Origin: Torreya grandis
Taxonomy: Eukaryota; Streptophyta; Pinopsida; Cupressales; Taxaceae
NCBI GenBank assembly: GCA_037957365.1
Contig: JARHVA010004090.1
Location: 1,592,001-1,656,000, forward strand
Direction of reading: 5' to 3'
Length of the DNA stretch: 64,000 nucleotides
Shown: piece after piece, positions 10,789 to 24,170 of the stretch
Layout of the letters: each line of letters begins with the position of its first letter
How positions within the stretch are numbered: the stretch's first letter is position 1
Notes under the pieces: generated by a model
What the model saw: the letters and a program-made list of their open reading frames with translations, nothing else
What the model was told of the DNA's origin: nothing
Databases searched by the model: none
Position numbers and translations under genes: made by a program

Positions 10789-13700
10789 TCCTATGAATAA
10801 TTTAATGCTATAAATTTTATCATGTAAGAGAAAAAATAAAATAAGGTAATGTGGCATAGAGGTGAATAAGAAAGGGGGGATAATGATTTTCATTACATGA
10901 GGAATATGTTTAAATCATTAAGGGATAAGGATGAATATAATGTATTAACCCATAATTTATCCTAATTTATATCATATATTAAATACAATCATAATGATAA
11001 GAATAATAAATGTTGAAGTAGATGAAGAAATAACATTGATAGGGGAAAGTTGTACACTAGAGGAATAAGATGCATGCTAAAATGGGATAAAGGCACATGA
11101 TGATAAAATCATATATAGACAAAATTGACAAGAAGGTGATGAAAAATGTAATATGGTAACCCTAGATTTCCATGAAATGGAATATTGTTATACCAAATAA
11201 ATAATAATAAGTAAACAATAATAATTTTACTAGCAGCAATGCATAAAGGACAAAGGAAGAGAAGAAGGTGGGACATCTACCTTGGAAGAAAAATATTAAA
11301 ACACACATGAAATCACATGAGAGGTAGGATTATCCTACATAAGTGTTGAGGAATGATGTAAAAACATTATTTTAGAAAGAATACTAGATATGTGGGAGAA
11401 GGAAAAGAGTGGAGAAATAAATCAACTTGAAGATGATGAGATCACATTCTTGATTTTTCAATACATGGAAAATATACTATAATAAATAAGTATATAATCT
11501 ATAAATCATTTTGAATATGATGAATTAAATATAAGATCAACAATGAGTGATAAATTTTAACATTAGTTCAAGTGTGCATACTTGTGTGTCCAACAAAAGA
11601 TAAGTGGAAAGAGGAACCATGAGGAATGGGTGACAACGGATATCATATTTTTTTGTATCTCATTGAAGGCATTGAATAAATTTATGGTACTATGAGTACC
11701 ATGTTTATATATTGAGGGTAGAATATTAAGAGAAGAAATAAAGTTAGCATAGAGGAAAGATGGATGGAATCACATTATAAGGGTGTTAAAAACACTTAGA
11801 AGAGGTGGATAGACAAAGGTGGGCATAGACCCAAAAGAGAAATAAAAAAGAGAAGATGAAGAGAGAATGTGTAAATGAGCCTTATATGGTACACATATAA
11901 GAATATGTGTTATGAAAAATAGGTGGAGGTGGATAGTCAAAGGTGGGTATAGAACCATGATATGGATAAAGTTAAGAGGAAAGAGTAAGATGAATAAATA
12001 AGAAAGGAGTGTACAAGAGGTAAGTTTTGTGATGTGCACAAGATGACAATGTGTTGATAAATCTTGGTGGAGACAAATGAATAAAAATGGGTAAAAATCC
12101 ACTAAAAGAAGGAGAATGAAGAGGAGGATAAGGAAGAGAGAGGATAAAATAACTATGTTAAAGAGGGTAGTTCATGACCTAAAGAGGGTCTAGTGTATAA
12201 AGAACATAAAAATCTTACTTAGGTGACATACCAAGTTAAATCAAACATTTCAGAGTTGTTAGCCTACCTAGAGAGTTATTCACCCACTCATCCCTACTTG
12301 TAAGTAAGTTCTTATATTTTAATTACATGGGGAGTCTAATATAGGAGCATCCTAGGTGTATCATCAATCTCACATTGCCAAAAAAGGAGGCATTCAGTTG
12401 TTGAATAAAGACCATCTTTTTTAGTTCATGGTCACACGATGTAAAAATTTGAAAGGATTTAAAATTATACAAGAGCTCACTTGTGTAGAGTATAGATTAT
12501 TGGGGTGTTTATAAGGTTTGAGAATAAAGGATTATAAACCTTAGATCATAAATGTAATGCATACATTGGAAAAGGAAGGGAAATAAAGAGTAGAGTGCAA
12601 AAGGACTTTTGTAAATATCTGGGAAGGAGTTAGACATTCAAGAGGTATAAAGGGAGGTCTATAGAAGACATGCTACATATTTAAGTTGAGTTCGTATTTG
12701 TGTGTTCAAGGCACAAAGTAGAAAAGCAATGTGATGAAGAGATGAGGATCATGTGATGGCAAGAAGAATAGGAGAAACCATGGGAGTGTATAAGGTATGG
12801 GAGTAAAACATTTATAATCATAGTATAGGATGAAGGTAGTGGGAGATAATTGGATGACTAGCTAGCTAAAAGGACCAACAACTAGCCATTTATGGGCTAA
12901 GGGTAGAACTATAGCTGACGTAATGGTAGAGAGGGACATTTCAATATACAAACCAAGATATGAGGTGATAAATGTAAAAATACCTTATTTTAATGGTGAT
13001 AAAAGCTCAATATATCCATAGGGTAGGCTTGAGGGTTTGTTCCAAGCCTACCAATTAAAGTTATCCATTTATTGTTAAAAATGACTATAAAAGGGGATTC
13101 AAACCAATGCTTAAAGTGAACTTCAAAGGTCAAATGGGAGTCTCTATCAAAATGTAGAGTTATAAAGAGTGATCCATTCAAGGCCTATATTATTAATGCT
13201 AAATGGAGGTATTAATAATTCATTATTACAAAAGAGTTGAGTGTTACATTGTGTATGTTAGGAAGCTAAAAATATCATGTAACTTCTGATAAATTAATGA
13301 AACTATTTTAATTATATTCTATGTCACTATGATGGTTATGTGGTTGAAGGATTACCTTCATTAGGAACACTAACCATGTCGACATTGTATTTAAATTCAA
13401 ATTTCACTTTATACCTTAGTTCTTATATACATGATCAAAATTGAATCAATAACATACATGCCCCTACCATGAGTGTTGATAAGAAGTAGTAATGAAGGTA
13501 TGTCATGAATTTGTTTAATGTTCCCTACATCATTGTCACTTATATATCATGTTATGAATCCTTATGATAAACATATAAATAATAACGATATGTAAATATA
13601 AATTTTTCTTTGTATGTAGATGTAAATTGTAAATTTTCATTTTACATTTTTTTTATGTTCATTCCCATGCATATACACTCAAACATGTATAAATTTGTAC

Positions 13701-15152
13701 ATGTTCATGTAGAGTAAATGCATATTACCCCAAAGAAAATAATGATTTGTCAAGATCTAAACCTAATTTGATATTTTTAAACCATTTTGTATCTATGAAA
13801 ATGTAATATGTATCAATTAAATTATGAAATATTTAAGTTGAATATATATGTATATCATATGGCCCCATAATTTGTACCCATTTTTCATGCATTTGATTCA
13901 TATTTGATATTTGAGTCATGTTAGTCTCTTATAAGTAGAATTATTTTGGTTGTCCCCATGTATGCCTCCATTTTTAGGTGAGAGATAAGATTATTGAATC
14001 AATTGTAATAGAATACACAGTGAGTTTAGAAAAGTGGGATCAATTATTAAGGTTAGAATATCAAGTAATAGATTTTATTATTTCCATGATGTAATTTGTT
14101 TTAGTCAAAAGATAGTATATATTATAATATGGTTCATATTCAAATTTGATTAATAATATAATTTCCAAATTCAATATCATTTATATAAATATTTTATAGT
14201 TTGTATTAATGTATAAAAATTTGACCTTCTTTAAAGTTGTAAATGCTGACCAACTAATATTACAATGCATGATAACATGTCACGTGTTCCAATGTAATTT
14301 AGGATACACATTTTTGATAAAATTTTCCCAAGATATTGATGAAGGAATTGTTTTATTAATAATGAAATCATATGTGAAATAAGCATAGTAGATAAAATTA
14401 GAAAACATTAATTCATATAAATAGCATGATTGGAAATATTTTTATAAATTATTTCTTATTTTTTTATTATGCAAATTTATATATGGGCTACCAACATCCC
14501 TAGCTAACAATATGTATTTCTACTTCGTTGTAATCATTTTTAGACTACCTTATAATCACATATGGTTGATCAGTTGGAATGTGTTGAAATTACTCATTTA
14601 ATAAAATGCATTATCTAAAAAAAATGCATGATTTTAAATAAATTTTTATCATTTTTTTTTAAATTTTTGTTAAATTTCAATTTTTATTGGTATTTTTAAA
14701 TTATAAAATTGTAGGGTCAAAATTTTTGAATTACTAGGTTAGTGTTGATGGGTTTCCATTACTATAGTTCTAAGTGAGATGGTAATGACTTAAATGTGAC
14801 ATTATTGCCTAATGATCCCAACCATTTTTTTTGGTTTCATATTTTTGTCTCTAAATTATCATTTTGAATATATTATGTAATTATTGCATTCATTTTGATT
14901 TAAAATTGATATTATTTTGTTTATGTCTTATTTTCCAATGTAATGTGCATGCACATAAGTTTTGAGATAGACAACACATGATAATTTTTTTATTGTTTTG
15001 TTTATAAAATGAAGGTTGGTAGGTATTACATGATTTTTTCTTGTCATATGTTGGCCTAATGGGCCAATTAATGTATAACATGCACTAGATGAGAATGTTA
15101 ACTAAGTAATGGAATCCTGATTTCTACAGATAATGTTTACATGGGAAATTTA
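10789..15152. other. Long AT-rich stretch without recognisable genes
   Basis: About 4.4 kb in which I see no coding domain, LTR pair or RNA gene. The plus strand is purine-rich from about 11040 to 12160. The 110-codon minus-strand ORF there (11770-12102) is only the low-complexity shadow of that bias. A strongly AT-rich part runs from about 13600 to 15000. Confidence 0.5.
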
Positions 15153-15486
15153 TGGGAAGGTAAAAGATAAAAAGTAAGGTTGATATTTACTTTGAGATAA
15201 ATAGTAATATATTGTTAGAATATTATTATTGTTAAGATATATTGTTAATAAGTTATGAAAATATATCTATACAAGAGGTTTTTTAGGTGAGATTTTATAG
15301 GGATATGTGAATCCCTTATTATGGGAATTAGAAGTCCTATTTATTTTTGTAATGTTTCGTATTGATGAATATTCAGAGAGTGCAATATAATATTATTGTC
15401 TTTGAGTTTTAATATCTCTATATTTGGTTCTATCTTTAGTAATGTTTTCTATGTTAATTATGCTCAAAACTAAATCAACATTATCA
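15153..15486 (+). repeat. 5' LTR of A2
   Basis: Aligns with 17817-18156. Best-kept blocks are GGTGAGATTTTATAGGGATA and ATATCTCTATATTTGG. The exact left edge, set by a TG at 15153, is uncertain by a few bases. The right end is ACATTATCA. Confidence 0.8.
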
Positions 15487-15488
15487 TC

Positions 15489-15500
15489 TGGTATTATAAT
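15489..15500 (+). other. Primer-binding site of A2 (decayed Met type)
   Basis: TGGTATTATAAT lies two bases after the 5' LTR. The Met-tRNA PBS reads TGGTATCAGAGC, so the first six bases match and the rest is decayed. Confidence 0.6.
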
Positions 15501-17806
15501 GGGCATTATCAGAGAAGATGGGACTATGAGATTAATATATTCTTAAGGATGGTGAGGTGTAGTACGTTTCACTTTTTCCCTATATATGGAATACTGATTT
15601 TTGAGATTAAGAAGTTTGTTAGTTAACATAGCTAGTTAAAAATCTCTAAGTGTGTTTTCAATATCTATCATATTTAGAATTTGGGAGGACATCGATTTGA
15701 AAAGAAACTAAAAAAGATAAGGTTTAACACCAAAATTGATAATTAGTGTTGGTTTCATGAGTTATGATTGTAAACTATGTATTACAAATAATTTTAGAGA
15801 AAAGCTTTAGTGAAAGGAAAATACAAAGCATACTAGGGAGAGTGAACATTTCAAAATTTTCTTCAACCTATCAACACTATCAAAACTATGTGATCTATTT
15901 CCAATGTGCCTTTGAATTATAATAGTGATCAATCTTCTGTTAGCCATACTAATATTCTACATATCTATTATCTATAATTACCTTAGAGTTTAGAATCCAA
16001 GTTGAAATAATCATTAGTGTAGATTGAATTTTATTTATTCAACATGAATATTGCACAATAAATTCCTCTTCTCCTTAGACCTCTCAAATTTTCTACTATC
16101 TTGTGCATTTTCGGGTGTATGCAGACCCATGCACATTCTCAAATTGATGGTTTGCCTTCTGGTCAATTGTAATTTTTGGAAAATGATGCAATGCATGGAA
16201 AATTCACATGTTGAGCTAATGACCAAACAAATATATCCACTCCATATTTAGATAAATATCTAGTGAAAAAATACATGTAGTCATCTACCTAGCCGTGTGA
16301 GTTATTCTTCATATTTGGTGGTGCATGCATAGAAAAAGTAAATTTGTAGGTTTGGGTTAATTTTTTTAAATGTTTATGTTTATGATTATTTTATGTTTTA
16401 TCTTTAGTATATGTTATTGATTTTATATGGCATCGACCCACATGCGTATTTCCAAAGAAACTATCAGATCATGATTTCAAATTCTATAATCTACCAAGTA
16501 TATAAATAGTTTAGTTTGTTTGGTCCTAGAATAGGTGGTTAATGTCATCCATTCTCAAGTTAGTGAAAGTTATTTTTTATAGTGGTTTATGGTTATTAGT
16601 ATACCTTCATATTGCAATCTTGTTTCTAGTTTTTATTCATGTGTTTTGGGCAAGTATATTTAGGTTTAGTCTAACTATTTTTAATGTTAGTAAGAGCCCT
16701 ATCTAAATTTTGCATTTTGTATAAGTTCAAAGGTTTAATAGTTATTATTTATTACCATTTGCATTAGTAATGTTATGTCAAAGTTATCTTTTTGTCAAAA
16801 ATTTGAAGCATTAAAGGTTTAATAGTTATTATTTATTACCATTTACATTAGTAATGTTATGTCAAAGTTATCTTTTTGTCAAAAAGTTGAAGCATTAAGT
16901 CATAATAAAATATTTCAAAAATATTAGGTCAATTGTAAATGGATGCATTTTTAGGACTACCCGACATCTAGTGAGCATGCCAATCTTGTGAGGGGGACCC
17001 ATTTTTAGTAAACATGACATGAAACCAAGCTTGATGACATCGTCAATTGAATAAGAAACAACTTAATGGAGGAAGGAGACAAATGGCAGTAGGAGGATAT
17101 TCACACCTCTCATTCATCACCAATGATGAGGTTGTTGATATGCTATGGTGACACATTTGAGTGGTGTGCATTTACTTTTTAGTTGTGTGGTTTTTTGGAA
17201 TTTTTCACATTGTGGGAGGGGAAAATAGTGTAATGTTTCATTTTCCATTCAAAACCAAACTAGATAAAGTCAAGAACACTACCAGTGGTAGTGTAAGTCT
17301 TCTTTATTGTGTGAAATTGAGTGGCACAATCATATACAGTGGCTACAAGTAAGAATTTGATTTCTTACAAGGTCAAATGTGACATTTAGTGTGTGTGTTA
17401 TTTCAAATATAGTTTGGTGTGGAGAACATGTAAATAAAATCTTGATGTTTTAACTCCTAGTAGAAACCATTGTAGAGTTTGTCTCAAAGTTTATTGTAAT
17501 ACTCATAGATTTGGAAAGGGTTGGTGGTCAATCCAATAAACCATAGATGTAAAAGGGTAGATAAAATTTTACAGGGGTAGTGGTCCTATAATTTCCTTAT
17601 TTCTTTATGAATATGATCCTCCATTGGAATGTTGAGTGTATTATTTTCATGGATTAAATGTAGGATGCGTTCCTTCACATAATTGTGGTCATGTGTAAAA
17701 ATATAGTCATCCAGTTAGAAGTTTACATACCTTTCTTTGATCTAGATTATGAGGCAAGCCCATGTACCATATTGTAGTAGGAGTTATGTTATACCATGTC
17801 AACATT
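15501..17806 (+). other. Non-coding internal region of A2
   Basis: About 2.3 kb with no polyprotein similarity in any frame that I can read. The ORFs of about 63-66 codons at 16051-16251 and 17161-17352 show no domain. It holds the 84-bp tandem duplication at 16731-16898. Confidence 0.6.
16731..16898 (+). repeat. 84-bp tandem duplication
   Basis: Two adjacent copies, 16731-16814 and 16815-16898, begin AGGTTTAATAGTTATTATTT and end AGCATTAA. Only about two mismatches are visible, so this duplication is much younger than the element around it. Confidence 0.93.
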
Positions 17807-17816
17807 AAGGGGTGAA
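17807..17816 (+). other. Polypurine tract of A2
   Basis: AAGGGGTGAA immediately precedes the TG of the 3' LTR. Confidence 0.7.
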
Positions 17817-18156
17817 TGTTAATGATAGTTAAAAAGTAAATAGTAAGGATGATATTTAATGTGAGGTAAATAGTAATAGATTGTTAAAATATTATTTTTG
17901 TTGAGATATATTGTTAATAAGCTATAGAAATATATCTATATAGGAGGTTTGTTAGGTGAGATTTTATAGGGATATGTTAATCCATTATTATAGGAGTTAG
18001 GGGTCTTATATATTTTTGCAATGTCCCATATTGATGAATATTTAGAGAGTGAAATATAATATTATTATCTGTGAGTTTTTATATCTCTATATTTGGCTCT
18101 ATGTTTTAGTGTTGCTTTTTTTGTTAATTGTGCTCAAAACTGAACCAAGATTATCA
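17817..18156 (+). repeat. 3' LTR of A2
   Basis: Starts TGTTAATGATAG and ends GATTATCA. Direct repeat of 15153-15486. A TATA-like CTATATAGGAGG lies near 17936. Confidence 0.82.
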
Positions 18157-19134
18157 TTGATGCCTCTAATTTTTTGTTACCAATAGGTGAGATGGTCATA
18201 ACATTAGAGGATGTATGTCACATCTTAAAGTAGTGTATTATTTTAGAGAGGGATGTTGTGATATAGATATAGGGTTCATCATAAATGCAACTAACAAATA
18301 GGTATTTGGAAAGTCAATGATAGGGCATAGATTAAAGTGGTTACATAGATTTTGTGATCATACATTCTATGGTTTCAAAATTTTATATGTTGTATACTTG
18401 TATCATTTGTAATAGTGGATAGAGGAACCATTTATATCTACTATCACATGTATGATATTATTTATTCTATTTTAGATAGTTATACCATGTATTCTTTGGG
18501 GTGTAGGAGGCTAGTCCAATTTTATCATGATATATCTATATATCTACACACACACACATAAAGAGAGAGAGAGATACATATACTTTAGAGGTTTGTGTTG
18601 GTGATGTCTAAGAAGCCACATTATTATCTCTATGTTATTACAAGAAAATTAATATTATCCATCCTTTTGGTTGTCCATCTAAAGATTGAGCTCATCTTTA
18701 TGTCTTTGCATCTCATTGGGTTTTGCCATGGTGGATAGGATTGATAACCAATAAGTATAAAATTATTTTGCATAGATTAAATCCATATATTATTTGATGG
18801 TATCTATATATGGGGATTGTAACATGGATATAGGATGTAAGAGTGATTTTTTGCATATGAACTAGTATATGGATACAGGATTGTTTCCTTGATATTATTG
18901 GGATATTTTAGTATGAGTGTGTTACTCACCAGTTTGGATTGATCTAGGGGATGTCCCTAGTGACAATTAGAATTGAACCACCAATTAAAAACTAAAGAGG
19001 TGGTGTGTACAAATCAAAATATTCAAAATAAATGGATATCCACTTGGTTTATTGAAACTACTAATTTCATTAAATTTTCAAGCTTGGGTTTGCTTACTTT
19101 TGTAAGATGTTAGAATTGTAAATGCAATACAAGT
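18157..19134. other. AT-rich stretch with a short CA/GA microsatellite
   Basis: No gene. A compound microsatellite (ACACACACACA then AGAGAGAGAGAG) lies at about 18545-18575. Confidence 0.5.
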
Positions 19135-19139
19135 CTCTT
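19135..19139. other. Target-site duplication of element D, left
   Basis: CTCTT here against CTCTC at 53354-53358, directly outside the two LTRs. One mismatch fits an old 5-bp duplication. Confidence 0.6.
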
Positions 19140-20577
19140 TGTTTAAGTAGTTTTTTTCTTTTAATTAAATATTACTTACTAAAAAATGAATAAAAATAGG
19201 GTTTATGGGGAATACTTATGGATTACAAGTTGTTGTGCACCACTTTGAATCCAATGATTGTGAGATCTCCTTTTTGGCTAGGAAGGCTAACCTGCACACA
19301 TATAAATGCTTGACAAAAATAGATTAATAAAAAATATGGCTGGACAGCCTAATCCAATATTAGCTCTAGGAAGTGGTACACATCCTTATAAGGATGTTAG
19401 TCCATTATTTATGAAATTAAGGGAATAAAAATCATATGAAATTATAAAAAATATGATAACAGTGTTGATTAAGATTTAGTCCTTGAATAATCTATCAATG
19501 TAAATGAAATATTCCTCCTAGTAAGTTGAAGTAAAGTATACATCATCTTGTATGATGGATAATTAGTCTTCAGTGGCTTCTTGAGAGGGTGAACAAATAA
19601 TTGTGAAGAGGGATAGCTCAAAGGCTATGCCACTCAAATCTATAAACAAGGGTTGAGAAACTATGGGGAGATCAATGATACTAGTTACATCATGTACTAA
19701 GCTAGGTATAGTCATCTAAAAATAAAGGCCATCTTAAAATGACAATAAATTAATAATATATTGTAGATAAGGGCTAGGATAAAGGTCTTGGACTTTTTGA
19801 ATTAAATAGAGTGGATTGATGTTGATCTTGAGAGGATCGGTGTTGATTCAGAATGAATCAACATTGATTCTCTTTATGACTGTATTTAATAAAAATAGAG
19901 ATCGAACAAGACTAATTGGATAATAGAGGTGGATAAATAGATATAGAAGGATGAAAATTATATTTTAACAATTCAATAAATAAACAACATAAAATAATTG
20001 ATAGAAAATGGTAAAATGAAACACAATAACTTACCTTCGATAAGTTTAAGGGGATAATGAAATTCTTCCACAGACTGAGGTAGTTTCTTGGAATTCATAG
20101 AGGATATGACTTAAATGTAGTGAAAATATAAAAAAGTGTTGTTAAGAACATCATTAAATCTCTTTGAATTATAATATCAATCTGAGGCTCTAAGTTTCTA
20201 GTCTAGAATGTAAAGGATTTTGAGTATTTATGGATCAATGTTGATCTAGAGAATTGGCACTAATTGTGGGTGAATTAGATCCAATTCACCCAAATTAGTT
20301 CCTTTATTTCAAATGTGGGTAAAAATGGATTCAATCCACATGGAATTGTTGGTAATGATTCCATATGAGGGTAAAGTACTTAGGGGGTAGATTCCTAGGT
20401 TATAAATGGATTTAGGAGGTTGGGAGGGATAAAAAGGTAAAAGTAAAGGCCACTTATCGAGCTAGTAAATGGTAAATAAATTAAACCTTATGATGGAAAT
20501 TATTTATGAAATTTAAATAAATAGTACCTATGACACCTACTTAATCATCCCTAGGGTATAAAATTATATTGTCTACA
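19140..20577 (-). repeat. 3' LTR of element D
   Basis: On the minus strand it starts TGTAGACA and ends AAACA. It aligns along its whole length with 51912-53353, for example the shared blocks TAAATGGATTTAGGAGGTT and AAAAGTAAAGGCCACTTA. By eye it is 80-85% identical. Reiterated GAATCAACATTGATTC-like palindromes lie near 19815-19880. The minus strand of 20578-20590 (AAAAATGTGAAAA) is probably the decayed polypurine tract. Confidence 0.9.
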
Positions 20578-21779
20578 TTTTCACATTTTTATAGAGTGAT
20601 ATGAAATTGTGCCATGAGACAAAAACCATGAGAGCTCCACTACCCTAGGTTTATGTGAACATATATCCCCATTCAAACTAAGAGTCAACAAAGGATAAGG
20701 AGCAAGCAATGGGTTGAAAAATGGAATAATGGTTGGGATGGATAAATAACATATGGGATCTAATAAATGTGGATGCATAACATGAAATTTTTGTTTTGTA
20801 ATAATAGGATGTAAGATAATAGAAATAGAGATGACCAATGGCAAATCCTATAATTAAATGCCACAACTACAAATAGGTGGGCTTAATGAAAGCTAAATAA
20901 GAGAACAAGTAATAGGGTTGGTTGAACAAAGCATCTGATGTGATATATGATACATGTGCTACCTATAAATAGCCATTCTCAATTGAGAATGCACTCTCAA
21001 AGACCCACTAAGGGGAGATACCCAAAAATAATACATGCCTTACTCAGGTTGTGGGACCATCAGGGGATCAAAATCTATGAACCTGAAATGGTATAGTTTG
21101 AAAATTAGGGTAGATGTGGCAAGGAACTAGGAATAGCTAAGGAGCAAGGCTAGATGTACATAAGAGTAAAAGTAATGAAAAAAGGGGCCAATTGACACCA
21201 ATCCAAAATAAATTAGTAATGATCCACCCAAATGACATTGATCTAAAGTCAGGTATATAAGCAAGTCCAAAATAGAAAATAGCTCATTTTCTATTTGTGA
21301 AACCCAAACGATGCTTAAAATCTCAAATGATGAGAGTGATATGAAACAAGATGGAGGGTAGTGATAATGGATTATAATGTTAATGATTCCTATAGGATGA
21401 GGTAGGTCATTTATTTTATTGATTTTTTTATTTTTTTAAAAATTTGTAAGATTTTTAGGATTTTGGAAGCTAGGATTAGGCTAGGATTACAGGGAGATGG
21501 CATTAGAAAATTGATGTTGATTCTTTAGTAAATAAATGATTATTTAAAGGGAATCAATGTCATTTTACTGAAATGGTGCCAATCTAAGAATAATGGCACT
21601 AATCTATTGGGGATCAACATCAATTCACATAAAAGTGAGAAGGGATTATAATAGAATTAAGGTTAGGATAAGTTATGGTTTGTAGGATATTTTAGGCTTA
21701 TAGGGGATATTGGGTGATAGGTATCAGGGATAAATGGATGTGAGATCAAGTACCACCCCTATTGGAGTAATTATGAGTT
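20578..21779 (-). other. 3' untranslated region of element D
   Basis: Non-coding. The hydrophobic minus-strand ORFs near 20581-20866 show no domain. Near-palindromic words related to GATCAATGTTGATC recur at about 21180-21240 and 21505-21625, matching those in the LTR. Confidence 0.5.
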
Positions 21780-23400
21780 CAACTCAATAATGATGATTGT
21801 GCCTATCTATCGGTCATAATCTTAGGAGGGATGTGTCATTATTGATGCACCCATCAAGACATAGGATTACTAGTGTCTTTGATGGATTGATGGGATTTTA
21901 CTATCAAGACCTTATAGATGACAATCGAGGAGATGACCATCATAGAGTAGGACATTTACTAGATCCTATACCTTTTGATGTAGGTATTACCCATAGTACT
22001 AATGGATGAGTAGGGCCAAGGAGCATTTAGACATGCTTATACATTGATGATATAGATGGTATCAATTTTATGGTTGGTGGGTTCACTTTCAAGCCTATAT
22101 ATAAGGATGAAATAGTAGGGAAAGGAATGCTTACCATGATGATTCTAGAAATATCTTTTTACATGCTCCTAAATTTAGGTGGAGGTAGATTTATGTAGAT
22201 CCTGACTAGTGTAGTTATGGACATGCTAAAATATCGCACCATCATTGCATGGGTATCTACCTTATTGGTGCAGATTTATAGGAAGCTTTGGTGTTAGAGG
22301 ACCTATAGATGCTATGGATTAGATGTTATGGTTATCGTATAGTGTTGGGCCTATGAGCACATTAGGATATTGTATCCCATTGGTACCTTATGGATACGAT
22401 GGTATAAGATAGATTACAACATAGCCTTCATGTAGTGGAAGGCTAATTTGTCACTAGGATTTGAAGATGGTGCTGTTAGGAACTTGGATTACTATAGAGG
22501 GGTTATATATCCTTTAAGGGATACAAACATTATATGGATACATTATCTTAGATTTATTACATGGTCTAGGGTGGAGGTAGAAGTAACAGGGGTATGGAGG
22601 GAGAATTAGGTGATGGGGAGGAGGAAACATTACTTGGAGTACCTCCATTTTGTCCAAATATAGTGGTAGTTTGGGATGGTGTAGGATATACCATAGGCCC
22701 CACACATATATGGTAGGATGAGATATAGTAGGAACTACCAAGACCAGTTACTATAGATGTCTTGGTAAAGGAGGAATAGATGCTAGTAGGTGATGATGTA
22801 TAGGATATAAGGTGCACTCCTACATATACAACATGGTGGTTTGAGTAGTGGGTAACATGGTAGGATAGGGTGGTGCATCCACACTAGGGGGGAGGGTATG
22901 AGGAGATGGAGAAGACTGAGGAGGAGACTAAGGATGAGGAGACTAATGATGATATGGGAGATGAGGTGATTGGGGGAGAGTATGGGGGAGAGGAGGAGAT
23001 AGAGGATGAGAAGATAGATGTGGTCAAGATTATCATAAAGAGGGATACACTAAAGGCTTAGTGTATCACTTTATAAGGAAAACTAGCTTCATCACAGTGG
23101 GTGTTGACCATAGTGTAGATAGAGTAGAACATAGTGTAGACCCGATTAGATACTCTACATGTGGTGTTTGACTCTTTGAATCTGAGTCATGACATGGTGG
23201 TGGAGGAGAGGGATCAGTATATGGATCAGAGGGACACTCTAAGGAGGAGGGAGAGGGGAGAGAGTCCTCAGTGCATATTATTGGAGAGGTGGTAGGGTTG
23301 AGAACTAGACTAGTAGGGACCATGAGTATTGAGTGGTATAGGGATCTAGTGGTGGAGATGAGATACTATGAGTATATCATTCTAAATTAGCTTCTAGAGA
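21780..23400 (+). pseudogene. Antisense extra ORF of element D, PMD-like, decayed
   Basis: A broken frame lies on the strand opposite gag-pol, between pol and the 3' LTR. A 70-codon open piece runs 21797-22009. Further readable stretches follow: GL-stop-AH-stop-DIVSHW near 22345-22380, then DYNIAFM-stop-WKANLSLGFEDG with LRFITWSR near 22410-22570. These match the antisense frame of element C in nucleotide sequence and in order, and that frame shows clearer plant-mobile-domain blocks. The 3' part (22850-23050) codes for an acidic Glu/Asp-rich stretch. The minus-strand ORFs at 22514-22817 and 23066-23323 are its shadows. Extra ORFs, sometimes antisense, are a known trait of Tat-lineage elements. 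Function here is unknown and now lost. Confidence 0.55.
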
Positions 23401-23611
23401 CTCCCTGCTATGCAACCCACCTATCCACATAGGGTAGTTCTTCTAGGCACATGCACATATGATCATTGAGCATGGGTAGTGTCTTTTAGAGGAGAGATAG
23501 GGATAGGGATAGAGATGGATATGGGGGTGTAGATCTATCGATCATTCACCTGAGTAGCTTACTGGTCATAGAGTCATGGATATGTATACATATACTTTGA
23601 TGTACATTTAT

Positions 23612-23614
<3 letters not shown>

Positions 23615-23671
<57 letters not shown>
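23615..23671. repeat. (TA)28 microsatellite
   Basis: An uninterrupted TA dinucleotide run just after the antisense frame. Confidence 0.98.
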
Positions 23672-23673
<2 letters not shown>

Positions 23674-24170
23674 TGATTATGGATTATGTTGTTGTTATGG
23701 ATTTATGGATTATGAATATTATGGATTTGAATTATATTACTAAGATTATGAATTTTTATGTGATGTAATTAGATGATTTGAATACGGATTAAAATGTTAT
23801 CAAATGTTTTATGGATCATGCTTTTATGGATTATGGATATGGATATGATTTTGATATATGGTTTAATGCTTAAAATGTTTATGATTTTGATTATGAGTTG
23901 ATTAGATTATGGATTAAGGATTGTTATGGATTTGTTTATGGATTATGGATATATATTTTATTATTTGATTGTATATTTTATGTGATGTGTTTATTGATTG
24001 AAAATTTCTTAAATTATGATTTAGATTTATGATTATGGACTATGAGTAATGTGTATAGATCATATTAATAGTTATGGTTTATGAGTATTATGGATACAAA
24101 CTATAACTTATTGATTGCATGTTTATATAGTTGTGAATTAATGGATTAGGATATTGGTTGATATAGGTGG
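23672..24170 (+). repeat. ATGGATTATGGA-rich low-complexity tract
   Basis: Words such as ATGGATTATG and TTATGGATT recur throughout. A comparable ATG/CAT-rich tract lies at the same relative place beyond the antisense frame of element C (37960-38340, other strand), so it may be the conserved tail of that transcription unit. Confidence 0.55.

Larger units (their letters stand above)
15153..18156 (+). mobile_element. Small LTR element without pol (element A2)
   Basis: Two direct LTRs of about 335-340 bp flank 2.33 kb. A Met-tRNA-like PBS lies just inside the left LTR and a polypurine tract just before the right one, so the element reads on the plus strand. The internal region has no recognisable gag, protease, RT or integrase, only short chance ORFs. 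It is therefore non-autonomous, or a deletion derivative mobilised by another element. LTR size and PBS would suit a copia partner, but this is inference. LTRs are about 80% alike by eye. No clear target duplication (flanks ATTTA and TTGAT). Confidence 0.8.

Noticed and set aside
11770..12102. 110-codon ORF on the minus strand
   Set aside because: Low-complexity Phe/Leu/His/Ser composition arises from the purine-rich plus strand. No domain or start context supports a gene.
20581..20866. Two overlapping minus-strand ORFs of 62 and 87 codons
   Set aside because: They overlap in different frames, have no domain, and lie in the 3' UTR of D.
22514..23323. Minus-strand ORFs of 75-85 codons, Pro/Ser-rich
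   Set aside because: They are the complement of the Gly/Glu-rich part of the antisense frame of D. Their openness follows from G-rich composition.
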